Part shown: positions 1-9,043 of the stretch, one piece after another
Position numbering within the stretch: position 1 is the first letter of the stretch
Layout: each line of letters starts with the position of its first letter
DNA from: Psychrobacter sp. LV10R520-6
Lineage (GTDB): Bacteria; Pseudomonadota; Gammaproteobacteria; Pseudomonadales; Moraxellaceae
Length of the DNA: 64,000 nucleotides
Assembly: GCF_900182925.1 (NCBI RefSeq)
Contig: NZ_LT900024.1
Location: 1,736,001-1,800,000 of the forward strand
Direction of reading: 5' to 3'
Notes under the pieces: generated by a model
Seen by the model: only the letters and a program-made list of their open reading frames with translations
Databases searched by the model: none
What the model was told of the DNA's origin: nothing
Program-made: the position numbers and the translations under genes

Positions 1-1388
1 TAAGCAGGTTTTTTGCCAACCACATGTACCGCTTTAATATTTACGAACTCTTTTATACCGAAACCACCATGCTCACGGCCGTAACCAGAGTTTTTGACAC
101 CACCGAATGGCAATCCTGGATTAACCAGATCATAACCATTGATATAAATCATACCAGTGTCGAAATACTGTTGGGCTAGACTGATGGCCTTGTCTTCATC
201 TTTAGAGAAGATACCACCGCCCAATCCATAACGGCTATCATTAGCAATGCGTAGCGCATCATCTTGATCTTTGGCACGGATTAAAGAAGCTACTGGACCA
301 AACAACTCGTCTTTGTAGGCTGGCTGGTCTGGGGTAATATCTTCCAAAATAGTTGGCGGATAAAAAGAACCGGCTCTATCTGGTACTTCGCCACCTAAAG
401 TAATCGTTGCCCCTTTATTTACACTCTCTTCAACTTGCTGATGTAACTTATCACGTTGCTTGGCACTCGATAACGGACCTATGTCAGTTGAATCGTCCAT
501 TGGCTCGCCCATTTTATAAGTGTTGAACTTCTCGATAAGACGCTTACGAAACTCATCATAGACACTGTCCACTACTACAAAGCGTTTGGCAGCAATACAG
601 GTTTCGCCATTGTTGTATAAGCGAGCATGGGCACAAGTTGCGGCAGCTAAATCTAAGTCGGCATCTTCTAGTACGATAAATGCATCGTTAGACCCAAGCT
701 CCATAACTGTTTTCTTAAGCGCTTTAGCCGCTTGCTGGGCAACTACTCTACCGGCTACATCACTTCCTGTCAGCGTAACACCGCGTACTTTATCATGTTC
801 AATAACTTTTTCTGATTGATCATGACCTATAATAAGAACTTGGAACAAATCATTAGATAAATCAGACTCATGGAATATTTTTTCGATCAACAACGCAGAA
901 CCCGTAACGTTTGAGGCATGTTTTAACAGGATACTATTACCTGCCATTAGGTTGGCAATAGTGTAGCGAAACACTTGATAAGATGGAAAGTTCCATGGTT
1001 GGATACCATAAATGATACCAATAGGCTCATAACTGATTAAACCTTTCTTTATACCTTCAATATCGCGCTCGTCTTTGGCTAGCGCGGCTACACCATTACT
1101 AGCAGTATAATCACAAATTCCTTTACATAAATCAACTTCACCTAAGCTGTCTTCGTAAGTTTTGCCGCGCTCTTCAGTCATTAGTTTTGCTAGTTCTTCT
1201 TTATGCTTCATCAAAGAATCACCAATAGAGTTAATGACTTTTGCACGCTCTTCATGGCTAACCTGGCGCCATTCTAAAAAAGCCTGATGAGAAGCATCAA
1301 CGATCTTGTTGACCTCGTCAGTACTCATATAATCGTAATCTTTGATGTCTTTACCCGTGGTTGGGTTGATAGTAGTAATATCTGCCAT
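1..1388 (-). CDS. NAD(P)-dependent aldehyde dehydrogenase, succinate-semialdehyde type (partial, C-terminus off window)
   Basis: Reading leftward from the ATG at 1388, an open frame of 462 codons runs to the window edge without a stop, so only the last few residues are missing. It is an ALDH-superfamily enzyme that oxidises an aldehyde to the acid with NAD(P). Visible signatures are the QPWNFP substrate/cofactor segment (about residue 135), the general-base Glu in MELGSNDAF (about 228), the nucleophile Cys in NGETCIAAKRF (about 262), and a C-terminal PFGGVKNSGYGRE block. The short N-terminus and spacing resemble the Sad/YneI succinate-semialdehyde dehydrogenases, so that substrate is likely but unproven. 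A good ribosome site (AAGGAT) precedes the ATG. A LysR gene lies just upstream on the same strand, separated by a terminator, and could regulate it. Confidence 0.85.
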   Translation of the reverse strand, partial: MADITTINPTTGKDIKDYDYMSTDEVNKIVDASHQAFLEWRQVSHEERAKVINSIGDSLMKHKEELAKLMTEERGKTYEDSLGEVDLCKGICDYTASNGVAALAKDERDIEGIKKGLISYEPIGIIYGIQPWNFPSYQVFRYTIANLMAGNSILLKHASNVTGSALLIEKIFHESDLSNDLFQVLIIGHDQSEKVIEHDKVRGVTLTGSDVAGRVVAQQAAKALKKTVMELGSNDAFIVLEDADLDLAAATCAHARLYNNGETCIAAKRFVVVDSVYDEFRKRLIEKFNTYKMGEPMDDSTDIGPLSSAKQRDKLHQQVEESVNKGATITLGGEVPDRAGSFYPPTILEDITPDQPAYKDELFGPVASLIRAKDQDDALRIANDSRYGLGGGIFSKDEDKAISLAQQYFDTGMIYINGYDLVNPGLPFGGVKNSGYGREHGGFGIKEFVNIKAVHVVGKKPA

Positions 1389-1734
1389 GGTTATTATCCT
1401 TTTTGGTATTGCGTGTTTGGTTTTATTAAAACTTATGTTTATCTAGGGGTTGTTTTAGTTATGCGTTTTATTGCTACGTCACTTTTTAGTTTTTCTTCAC
1501 TACAGCTATCATAACAAGATATCTGTCTTGGAATTTTACGAGATATTATGAAATGTACTGAAGATGTTAAGAATGTATTTTTTTTAAGAGTAATGTAAAT
1601 GTATTTGTTTTAAGAGTAATATATTTGAATATATTTGATAGTCACAATTCACAGATAATAAAAAACCAGCACAGTGGCTGGTCAAATATCAAGTGGCAAT
1701 TTAATTTTAAGCTTTTACAACATGCTATTTAATT
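1389..1734. other. Intergenic region: dehydrogenase promoter area with a direct repeat
   Basis: AT-rich stretch between the LysR stop and the dehydrogenase start. It holds the LysR terminator (1659-1682) and two near-identical copies of a T-rich motif ending in TTTTAAGAGTAAT at about 1572-1592 and 1600-1620. The repeat could be a regulator site or simple sequence. No further gene is seen. Confidence 0.5.
1659..1682 (-). terminator. Rho-independent terminator of the LysR gene
   Basis: On the minus strand ACCAGC, a six-base loop, then GCTGGT is followed by a run of T. It lies about 50 bp past the stop codon of the LysR gene. Confidence 0.7.
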
Positions 1735-2727
1735 TTAGAACAAATGATTAATCACCGGAATCTCTTCTTGTGTTTGATGCTCTTCGTCAGCGACCACTTG
1801 CCGTGCAACATGCATAATCAACTGCCGTAACCAACGATGTGCGGGATGATGCTGCAAGAGCGGTGACCAGGCCATCGTTAACTCAAATTCAGGGATAAAA
1901 AACGGCGGGTCCACCATCATCATGCTGTCATTATTCGCCTGCATACGTGCCACCCGCGTAGGCAAGGTTGCGATTAAATCTTTATTCGCTGCCAACATAG
2001 CAGGCATTTGATAATGACGGGTAAAGACGCTGATTTTTCGCTTTTGCCCCAAACGCTGTAAGGCTTGATCGATAGAACCCAGACCGCCAGACTTTTCTGG
2101 ATTGACCCCAAAGCCCACCCCCATGCCAGTTTTTGACACCCAAACATGCTGTGCTTTAAGATAGTTTTTTAGGTTAAAGCGATGCGCATAAGGACTGTCA
2201 GCGGACAGCAAACAACTAAAAGTATCGCGCCAAACCAATACTTGATGAAAACTTTGCGGTATTTCATTAAAGCGATTAATGGCCAAATCTACCCGACCCT
2301 GCTCCATATCACGGTAAGAGACATCCGATGGGGTTAAGAAGTCCAAGATAACATTGGGCGCCTCCGAACGTAAGGCTTTGACCAGCTTCGGTACTAACGT
2401 TGCCTCGGCATAGTCTGAGGTCATGATGCGGAAGACCCGCGAGGTGCTATATGGTCGAAACTCGGTGCGTGGTTCAAGTACTTGGGTCAAGTCGGCGAGT
2501 ATCTCACGGATACGCGGCTGTAACTCCAAAGCGCGTTCGGTGGGGGTCATACCTTCAGATGAGCGTACTAACAAGGGGTCATTAAATAGTTTACGTAGAC
2601 GACGCAAAATATTACTCATCGCTGGCTGGGTAATCCCCAACTGTTCAGCGGCCCGTGTTACGTTTTTTTCTCGTAGCAATACATCTAAATGTACCAATAA
2701 ATTTAAATCGACCCGCTGCAAATTCAT
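1735..2727 (-). CDS. LysR-family transcriptional regulator
   Basis: 330-residue LysR-type regulator. The N-terminal winged helix-turn-helix is clear (residues about 4-62, with RAAEQLGITQPAMSNILRRLR), followed by a substrate-binding domain (about 90-310). The start MNLQRVDLNLLVHLDVLL is typical of NodD/LinR-like members and has an upstream AAGAGA ribosome site. Members usually act as tetramers that sense a small aromatic or organic acid and control an adjacent gene. The gene downstream on the same strand is the aldehyde dehydrogenase, which makes it the nearest candidate target. The C-terminal 25 residues are polar and acidic and extend past the usual domain end. The ligand cannot be read from the sequence. 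Confidence 0.88.
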   Translation of the reverse strand: MNLQRVDLNLLVHLDVLLREKNVTRAAEQLGITQPAMSNILRRLRKLFNDPLLVRSSEGMTPTERALELQPRIREILADLTQVLEPRTEFRPYSTSRVFRIMTSDYAEATLVPKLVKALRSEAPNVILDFLTPSDVSYRDMEQGRVDLAINRFNEIPQSFHQVLVWRDTFSCLLSADSPYAHRFNLKNYLKAQHVWVSKTGMGVGFGVNPEKSGGLGSIDQALQRLGQKRKISVFTRHYQMPAMLAANKDLIATLPTRVARMQANNDSMMMVDPPFFIPEFELTMAWSPLLQHHPAHRWLRQLIMHVARQVVADEEHQTQEEIPVINHLF

Positions 2728-3614
2728 ATGTATGTCTCTTTGCTATAGAATAAATGCCAGTTAAAGCTTGGCGATTTTGTGCGTTATTATGGCCTATACA
2801 AAACATCAAACCATCAAACCATATGATATAACTGTTTTTTGTCTGATATCTATTTAATATTTGGCTATATTTTACTAAAATACTTCAAAATTAGTGTGAG
2901 GCGTCGGTCTTAAGCTGTTGTTTTTATTATACTATAACCAAATAAAATACCCAAGATAATAATCATAAATTAGATAAATCTTGGTAAGGCGGTTATAGTA
3001 AGTAATATAAATAAGTCGAAGTGCAGACGATAAACCTTATGTTGAGCTGCCATCATACTTATACAACAATTAGTATGACAACTGTTTATATAAGCTCAAT
3101 AATAACAGCGCACAACACTAAGGTGACTCTTTTTAGGTATGCGCTTGTTTGAGTATGCGACTGGTTATTGTAGCATTATCTTACTGATAAGTAGTCATAC
3201 CGCTGCCCAGCACTATAAGCTAGGGTTAATGAGCCAGTACCACTTAAAAATAAATGCCAAATATCAACCAAACACTATTTCATATTCTGACCTACAATAG
3301 ATGACAATATGATGGCGGTTTATAAGCCACCAACTATTTTTTAGCAATCAAATCCAGCAAACCCCTTGTATTTATCAGCAGGTCTGTTTAGGGTAATAGG
3401 GCTAAGATTTATGACAAATTACTATTCGTAGTTTATGGATTGAACTTCAATACATTCTTACTTAGTCATGCCAGCAAACATTGAGTCTCATTGCAATCAA
3501 TGTAATCGTAACCTCTGCAAGTCCCATGCAAATAATGCACACCTAGTTATGATCATTTTTATCACTTATTTTTTTGTGCATTAATCTTTAATACCCCACC
3601 AAGGAGAAGTCTAG
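2728..3614. other. Long intergenic region upstream of isocitrate lyase
   Basis: About 890 bp, AT-rich, with no credible coding frame. It contains the inverted repeat at 2930-3000 (separate entry) and the leader of aceA, whose ribosome site is AAGGAG at about 3601. The length suggests an extended control region for carbon-source regulation, but no specific operator was recognised. Confidence 0.5.
2930..3000. repeat. 71-bp nested inverted repeat
   Basis: The outer arms TACTATAACC (2930-2939) and GGTTATAGTA (2991-3000) are perfect complements. An inner pair CCAAGAT / ATCTTGG is nested inside. The structure suggests a small palindromic repeat or a large RNA hairpin in the region before aceA. Confidence 0.6.
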
Positions 3615-5198
3615 ATGTCAACTTATACATCAGCAATCGATTTAGTACGTGAACTAAAGCAAAAACATGGCAATTGGGAAAACATCAGTGAGACCGATGC
3701 CGCACGTATGATGGTACAAAATCGTTTTAAGACCGGTTTAGAAATTGCGAAATATACTGCAGGTATCATGCGCCAAGACATGGAAGACTATGACAATGAT
3801 ACATCACAGTACACTCAGTCTTTAGGTGCATGGCATGGTTTTATTGCTCAACAAACTATGTATGCTAAGAAAAAATACTTTGGGACCTCTGCAAAAACTT
3901 ATATCTACTTATCAGGTTGGATGGTTGCAGCCCTACGTTCTGAGTTTGGTCCATTACCTGATCAATCTATGCACGAAAAAACGTCAGTACCAAAACTAGT
4001 AGAAGAGATTTATACCTTCTTGCGTCAAGCCGATGCTAAAGTATTGAACGATTACTTCCGCGAGCTAAATGCTGCTGAAGAAGCCGGTCAAGACACCAAA
4101 GAGATTCAAGCAAAAATTGAAAACTTCGATTCACATGTGGTGCCAATTATTGCTGATATCGATGCCGGTTTCGGTAACGAAGAAGCGACTTATCTATTGG
4201 CCAAACAGATTATCGAAGCCGGTGCTTGTGCCCTACAAATCGAAAACCAAGTATCTGATGCCAAGCAATGTGGTCACCAAGCTGGTAAAGTCACCGTACC
4301 ACATGAAGACTACATCGCAAAAATCAATGCCCTTCGTTATGCATTCTTAGAGCTTGGCGTTGAAGACGGTATCATCGTTGCCCGTACTGACTCTGAAGGC
4401 GCATCATTAACGCAGAAAATCCCAGTATCAAACGAAGCGGGTGATTTGGCCTCTAAATATATCGACTTCATCGATATGGAAGAAGTGACGCTTGCTGATG
4501 CCAAAGAAAACGACAGCTTGCTTAAGCATGATGGCAAACTAGTACGCCCTGTACGCTTAGCAAACGGTCTATACCAGTTCCGTGAAAACACTAACATTGA
4601 CCGTGTCGTGCTTGACTGTGTTACTGCCTTAGAGAACGGTGCTGATTTACTATGGATTGAGACCCCAACGCCAGACGTTGAGCACATCAAAATGATGGTA
4701 GATCGCATTAAAGAACAACAGCCAAAAGCGAAACTGGTCTATAACAACAGCCCATCATTTAACTGGACCCTAAACTTCCGTAAGCAAATAATCGCAACAT
4801 GGGAAGAAGAAGGTAAAGACATCTCGAAATACAATAAAGATGACTTGATGAGTGCTGATTACGACGGTACTGACCTTGATACAGCCGCTGATGAAGCCGC
4901 TAAGAGATTCCAGCGTGATGCCTCACGTGAAGCGGGTGTATTCCATCACTTGATCACCTTGCCTACTTATCATACTACCGCGCTTAGCGTGCATGAGCTT
5001 GCCAAAGGCTACTTCGGTGAAGACGGTATGCTTGCTTATGCTGCGGGCGTACAACGTAAAGAAATCCGTGAAGGTATCGCTTGTGTTAAGCATCAAGCCA
5101 TGGCTGGATCTGATCTTGGTGATGACCATAAAGAAATCTTCTCAGGTGACAACGCGCTAAAAGCTGGCGGCGGTAAGAACACCATGAACCAGTTCTAA
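3615..5198 (+). CDS. aceA: Isocitrate lyase
   Basis: 527-residue isocitrate lyase, which splits isocitrate into glyoxylate and succinate in the glyoxylate shunt. The catalytic-loop motif is KQCGHQAGK (about residue 218), the variant seen in the long Pseudomonas/Acinetobacter-type enzymes; E. coli AceA is about 434 residues and has KKCGH. The metal/substrate segment DIDAGFGNEEATYLL (about 181) and the C-terminal block GVQRKEIREG are also present. The start is supported by AAGGAGAAGT a few bases upstream. The gene is monocistronic: a strong terminator follows at once. Its partner malate synthase G lies about 24 kb away in this window rather than beside it. Confidence 0.96.
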   Translation: MSTYTSAIDLVRELKQKHGNWENISETDAARMMVQNRFKTGLEIAKYTAGIMRQDMEDYDNDTSQYTQSLGAWHGFIAQQTMYAKKKYFGTSAKTYIYLSGWMVAALRSEFGPLPDQSMHEKTSVPKLVEEIYTFLRQADAKVLNDYFRELNAAEEAGQDTKEIQAKIENFDSHVVPIIADIDAGFGNEEATYLLAKQIIEAGACALQIENQVSDAKQCGHQAGKVTVPHEDYIAKINALRYAFLELGVEDGIIVARTDSEGASLTQKIPVSNEAGDLASKYIDFIDMEEVTLADAKENDSLLKHDGKLVRPVRLANGLYQFRENTNIDRVVLDCVTALENGADLLWIETPTPDVEHIKMMVDRIKEQQPKAKLVYNNSPSFNWTLNFRKQIIATWEEEGKDISKYNKDDLMSADYDGTDLDTAADEAAKRFQRDASREAGVFHHLITLPTYHTTALSVHELAKGYFGEDGMLAYAAGVQRKEIREGIACVKHQAMAGSDLGDDHKEIFSGDNALKAGGGKNTMNQF

Positions 5199-5235
5199 TA
5201 ACTACTATGTTATAAGTAACTGTTAGAAGAAAACT

Positions 5236-5270
5236 AAAAGCCGCTCTACATAATGTAGAGCGGCTTTTTT
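5236..5270 (+). terminator. Rho-independent terminator after aceA
   Basis: A long stem, AGCCGCTCTACAT against ATGTAGAGCGGCT with a very short loop, flanked by A and T runs. Confidence 0.9.
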
Positions 5271-5287
5271 GTGAGCAATAAAAAAGA

Positions 5288-5444
5288 TATAGTTAGTTCA
5301 CAATAAAAGAGAGTCGTGTATAGCAACGTGCTACTGGTATAAACTTTTCTGGCGTGCGGTTCGCAAGCGGGACAGAGGCTGCAAAACGTTTGTTACAGTA
5401 GCATCCCAGTAGCACTGTATCGTTTTTAGATTGAATCGACTATA
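5288..5444. repeat. MITE-like repeat, TATAGT family, copy 1 (157 bp)
   Basis: The element begins TATAGTTAGTTCACAATAAA and ends, read inward from the right, TATAGTCGATTCAATCTAAA. The two ends are related to each other, and each matches the corresponding end of a second element at 51185-51332. An internal inverted repeat, GTGCTACTGG / CCAGTAGCAC, adds secondary structure. No coding capacity is seen. Confidence 0.65.
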
Positions 5445-5619
5445 GCCACTTACGTTAAACATAATAAAAAATTTAATCAAACTCACATTGAGACTTGTTA
5501 AAGGTACGCTTGTCGCCTACGATAAAGTAGAGACAGCTCACATATAATGCCTTTACTCAATACCGTTACTGAATTACGTTATTGAATTAACAGCCCTTAC
5601 CACTATAGAGGACATTACC

Positions 5620-7281
5620 ATGCAAGAAATAGAACTGAAGTTTTTAATCCCTCCAGCGCGATTAAAAGGGCTGATGCGGCAAGCTAAGGTCAAGTCCTCA
5701 CAAGATATTCACATGGCGGCTCATTATTACGATACGCCTGAGCAAGATTTGGCACAGGCTGGTATCGGTCTGCGTATTCGTCAAGAAGGCGATGCTTGGG
5801 TACAAACCATTAAGGCAGGCGGCGATGGCATTGCGGCACGCTTAGAGCACAATACAATCTTAGATAATGAACACGTACAAGCGATGCTCGATGCCGATGA
5901 ATTAATGCCTGATTTGATACTTTATGAAGACCCTGCCATCGCGCCGGCACTGGCTGACTTTAAGCTTAAAAAACTGGCAAAAAAATTAACACGTCAGTAT
6001 ATGACTGATGTGCAGCGCACCACGCGCTTGCTAGAAGATGACAGTAGTAAAGAAAGCAGCACTAACGAAGACAGCAACGAAGACAGCAACGAAGACAGCA
6101 ACGAAGAAAACCGTAGCAAAAAAAGTAGTACGATTGAAGTCGCTTATGATATTGGTCAAATTATCCACGGTAATGACGATTCCCAATGCCAAGATATACA
6201 CGAAATTGAGTTTGAGCTGGTCTCAGGTGAGCTGGAGTTTTTATTTGCGACTGCCAAACTATGGTGTAAGCGTTATAAGCTATGCTTGTCTACAGTAACC
6301 AAAGCTGAGCGTGGTGGTTTGCTGATTAAAGGGGAAAACTATAGCCCAGCAGTTTGCGCTGACCTTAAGCATTTAAATGTAGATCAAGACAGCAGCATGC
6401 CTACCTTTGTACGCGCAGCAGTGCATAATTGTCTGCTACAAATATTACCGAACAGTAGTGCTATCGCGGCCGGTAGCCAAGATAACGAACACGTTCTACA
6501 GCTACGGATTGGCCTCCGTCGCCTACATATTGCCTTAAAAGCCTTTAAAAAATTCTCAGATCAGCTAAATACAGAATGGCATTCTATACTAAAACAAACG
6601 GCAACCCTACTCGGTGACTACCGCGAGCTTGCTCATCTAGCAACGACTATCGAACCCAAGTTACAGCAACACGGCGCGCCTAGCCTAGATTGGACTGAGA
6701 ATATTGAGCGGATCAAAGTTAAGCCTATTGACGCGGTACGAGCCAATGACTTTCAGCTTACCCTACTGGAGCTTATCGAATTTACCATGAGCGACCCCAG
6801 CACTGAGCCCCAAGCATCTACGCTCGCTATAGATAAACTGCCAAAGATATTAGCAAAAAAACATATAAAACTACTCAAAGCTGAGCAGGATTTCGATGAC
6901 TTAGCGCCCGATTATTTGGATTTAGATGACTTAGAGGCTGACAATGCAGAGCGTAATAGCTTAGTTTCTGATGATTTGGACTCCAATCCTGTGCATAAAG
7001 TACGCCGTCATCTTAAAGACTTACGTTATCTGAGTGAGTTTGCGGCACCATTATATTCTAAAAAGAAAAGCAAACGCTGGCTTAAGCGCTTAATAAAAGC
7101 ACAAAAATCGCTGGGACAATATCAAGATCATAGATACTACCAACAGTGCTATCAGCAAAAATCGCTAACCGATCCTAACGCGCTATATGGAGCGGGATGG
7201 TTTGCGGCAACGTTAAAAAATGATCGTAACCGCTTGCAAAAACGGCTGGCTCGTATTCAAGATAGACCTACGTTTTGGTAA
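5620..7281 (+). CDS. CYTH and CHAD domain protein, probable inorganic triphosphatase
   Basis: 553-residue two-domain protein. The N-terminal CYTH domain starts with the diagnostic ExExK motif (EIELK, residues 3-7) and carries HYYDTP and LRIRQEG; such domains bind triphosphate compounds in a beta-tunnel. The C-terminal CHAD helical domain (about 260-553) has the conserved basic helices RIGLRRLHIALKAF and VHKVRRHLKDLRYL and binds polyphosphate in other members. E. coli YgiF has the same architecture and is a triphosphatase. An acidic insert at residues about 140-170 is built from a 12-bp tandem repeat encoding (EDSN)n and interrupts the CYTH domain. Polyphosphate kinase elsewhere in the window fits a polyphosphate link, which is inference. 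Confidence 0.85.
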   Translation: MQEIELKFLIPPARLKGLMRQAKVKSSQDIHMAAHYYDTPEQDLAQAGIGLRIRQEGDAWVQTIKAGGDGIAARLEHNTILDNEHVQAMLDADELMPDLILYEDPAIAPALADFKLKKLAKKLTRQYMTDVQRTTRLLEDDSSKESSTNEDSNEDSNEDSNEENRSKKSSTIEVAYDIGQIIHGNDDSQCQDIHEIEFELVSGELEFLFATAKLWCKRYKLCLSTVTKAERGGLLIKGENYSPAVCADLKHLNVDQDSSMPTFVRAAVHNCLLQILPNSSAIAAGSQDNEHVLQLRIGLRRLHIALKAFKKFSDQLNTEWHSILKQTATLLGDYRELAHLATTIEPKLQQHGAPSLDWTENIERIKVKPIDAVRANDFQLTLLELIEFTMSDPSTEPQASTLAIDKLPKILAKKHIKLLKAEQDFDDLAPDYLDLDDLEADNAERNSLVSDDLDSNPVHKVRRHLKDLRYLSEFAAPLYSKKKSKRWLKRLIKAQKSLGQYQDHRYYQQCYQQKSLTDPNALYGAGWFAATLKNDRNRLQKRLARIQDRPTFW

Positions 7282-7317
7282 CGCAAATGGTGTGATTTTT
7301 TGGAGCGCTATCATTAA

Positions 7318-7362
7318 CCATAAAAAAGACAGCATCACTAATGTGAGCTGTCTTTTTTATGG
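7318..7362. terminator. Bidirectional terminator between the CYTH-CHAD gene and the nitroreductase gene
   Basis: The arms CCATAAAAAAGACAGC and GCTGTCTTTTTTATGG are perfect complements, with a further TCAC/GTGA pair inside. Two convergent genes end on either side of it. Confidence 0.88.
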
Positions 7363-7403
7363 TTAGAGTTAAGCCAATCTAAAAACAGTACCGTGCTAGA
7401 TGC

Positions 7404-8024
7404 TTAATCATTTAATCCAAACACTTTCATACGCTCATTAAGGGGCTGATAGGTTTTTTCGCCAGCAGGCTCAACAATACTGCCAAACGGCATCTGCGCA
7501 ACCAGCTCCCAATGATCAGGAACCGAAAACGCTGCGGCGACATCTTTATCAATCAGCGGGTTATAATGCTGGAGACTCGCACCAACCTCTAATGTACGTA
7601 GTTCTGTCCACATAGCATACTGGTGCATCGCTGAAGTCTGCTGCGCCCATATGGGGAACTTATCGGCATATAGCGCAAGCTTATCTTGTAACGACTTGAC
7701 AACTTCTTCATCTTCAAAAAACAATACCGTTCCTGCCCCAGCACGGAAGCTATCCATTTTTTGTTTGCTACTCGAAAAGTCACCATCACCGACTTCCTGA
7801 CGCAGCTTATTCTCGGTAATATCCCACAGCTGTTTATGCTGCTCATCAAATAACACAATGAGTCGCGAGGACTGCGAGTTAAAGGCAGACGGCGTATGTA
7901 GTAGCACGCGCTCAGCAATATTAACAATCGCCCGTGGATCTACTGGTAAATCGTTACCTAAAGCATAGATAGTACGGCGTTCATCAAAAGCTTGTTGTAG
8001 GGTTACTAGACTGGCTCGAGTCAT
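7404..8024 (-). CDS. Nitroreductase-family oxidoreductase
   Basis: 206-residue FMN-dependent nitroreductase-fold protein. The order ERRTIYAL (about residue 15), then HTPSAFNSQSSRLIVL (about 43), then WTELRTLEVGASLQHYNP (about 140-157), matches the subfamily that includes Bacillus YdgI and yeast HBN1, where the SAFNSQSSR segment binds FMN phosphate. These are cytoplasmic reductases of nitro compounds or quinones with poorly known natural substrates. It stands alone and converges with the CYTH-CHAD gene. Family assignment is firm; substrate is unknown. Confidence 0.85.
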   Translation of the reverse strand: MTRASLVTLQQAFDERRTIYALGNDLPVDPRAIVNIAERVLLHTPSAFNSQSSRLIVLFDEQHKQLWDITENKLRQEVGDGDFSSSKQKMDSFRAGAGTVLFFEDEEVVKSLQDKLALYADKFPIWAQQTSAMHQYAMWTELRTLEVGASLQHYNPLIDKDVAAAFSVPDHWELVAQMPFGSIVEPAGEKTYQPLNERMKVFGLND

Positions 8025-8363
8025 TTTTATTATCCTTGTAGTAATTGTTAATACGTTTAATAAAGTAGCATTATAAAAATTAGCGTTATAGATAGGTTTT
8101 ATACTCTTACGAGTTATAAATACTTCGACGTAGATAGTAGGGGTATAAAATGTATGGATAAAAATACTTTTGAATCAATCAAAACTTCAAGCACTCAAAA
8201 TACTAATGAGTATTATAGCAATCAACTTAACGCTAATACGTTATTGTTAAATTATATTTTATAAATAACCTTGTAAGTGTGTCTTGTAAACTTGGCTTTT
8301 ATGACGCTAAGAAGTTAGTAGACTTCTATAACAACACATCTCACCGATTGTCAAAGCTGCCGA
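8025..8363. other. Intergenic region, nothing recognised
   Basis: About 340 bp of AT-rich sequence between two minus-strand genes. It presumably holds the nitroreductase promoter. No repeat, RNA gene or credible coding frame was seen. Confidence 0.4.
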
Positions 8364-8906
8364 TTATTCAGCAATGCCGCTAACATCATTAACACTATCA
8401 ACAATAAAAACAGGAGTGCCCTCATCTACCTGTGCAAACAACTCAATAATATCCTGATTGCGCATACGTACACAGCCATGTGAGCGCGGTACACCCATAG
8501 GTTCATTATCAGCCGTGCCGTGAATGTAAATATAACGCTCGTAAGTATCGCAGCCGCCTTGGCTATTATTGCCTTTATTAATGCCAGCCTCAAGCCCGCT
8601 TAGCCATAAAATTCGACTTAGTATCCAATCACGTTCAGGGTGCTGGGCGCTTAAAGTCGCGCTGTGGATTTCGCCTGTAGCTAATCGCCCGATAAATACT
8701 GTATTTATTGGCTCATTGTTGCCTATTTTTTGGGCAATAACGTGCGCACCCAGTGGCGTACGTCCACTGTCCTGTTGACTACCAATGCCATTTTTGGCAG
8801 TTGAGATAGGATAGCAGCAAACCTCAGTATGCGCTTGAAATAACGTCAAGGTCTGCTGAGCAATGTTAACTATGAGCTGCGTGCTCGGCTTATTATCTGG
8901 TGTCAT
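8364..8906 (-). CDS. YkuD-domain L,D-transpeptidase-fold protein
   Basis: About 180 residues from the ATG at 8906; a TTG eight codons earlier is possible. The catalytic YkuD signature is complete: HGTADNEPMGVPRSHGCVRM, with the nucleophile Cys and preceding SHG, near residues 141-160. Exported family members cross-link peptidoglycan or attach lipoproteins. Here the N-terminus (MTPDNKPSTQLIVNIAQQTL) is not a signal peptide, so a cytoplasmic role is suggested. Acinetobacter has a cytosolic YkuD-fold L,D-carboxypeptidase (ElsL) acting in cell-wall recycling, and this protein could be similar, which is inference. It is divergent from the next gene. Confidence 0.82.
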   Translation of the reverse strand: MTPDNKPSTQLIVNIAQQTLTLFQAHTEVCCYPISTAKNGIGSQQDSGRTPLGAHVIAQKIGNNEPINTVFIGRLATGEIHSATLSAQHPERDWILSRILWLSGLEAGINKGNNSQGGCDTYERYIYIHGTADNEPMGVPRSHGCVRMRNQDIIELFAQVDEGTPVFIVDSVNDVSGIAE

Positions 8907-9043
8907 AAATGGCGGTCCGGCTATTATCAAAAGGTATTGTAGCTAAAAGTCTTTATAAACTAATAAAAAATCTGATTTTAAGGGATTGTATCAAGGCAGT
9001 TGGCACCGTAATATAGGGGCACACTTTCTGATGCTAGCAGATT

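Noticed and set aside
586..819. Plus-strand open frame
   Set aside because: Antisense to the aldehyde dehydrogenase, which carries full family motifs.
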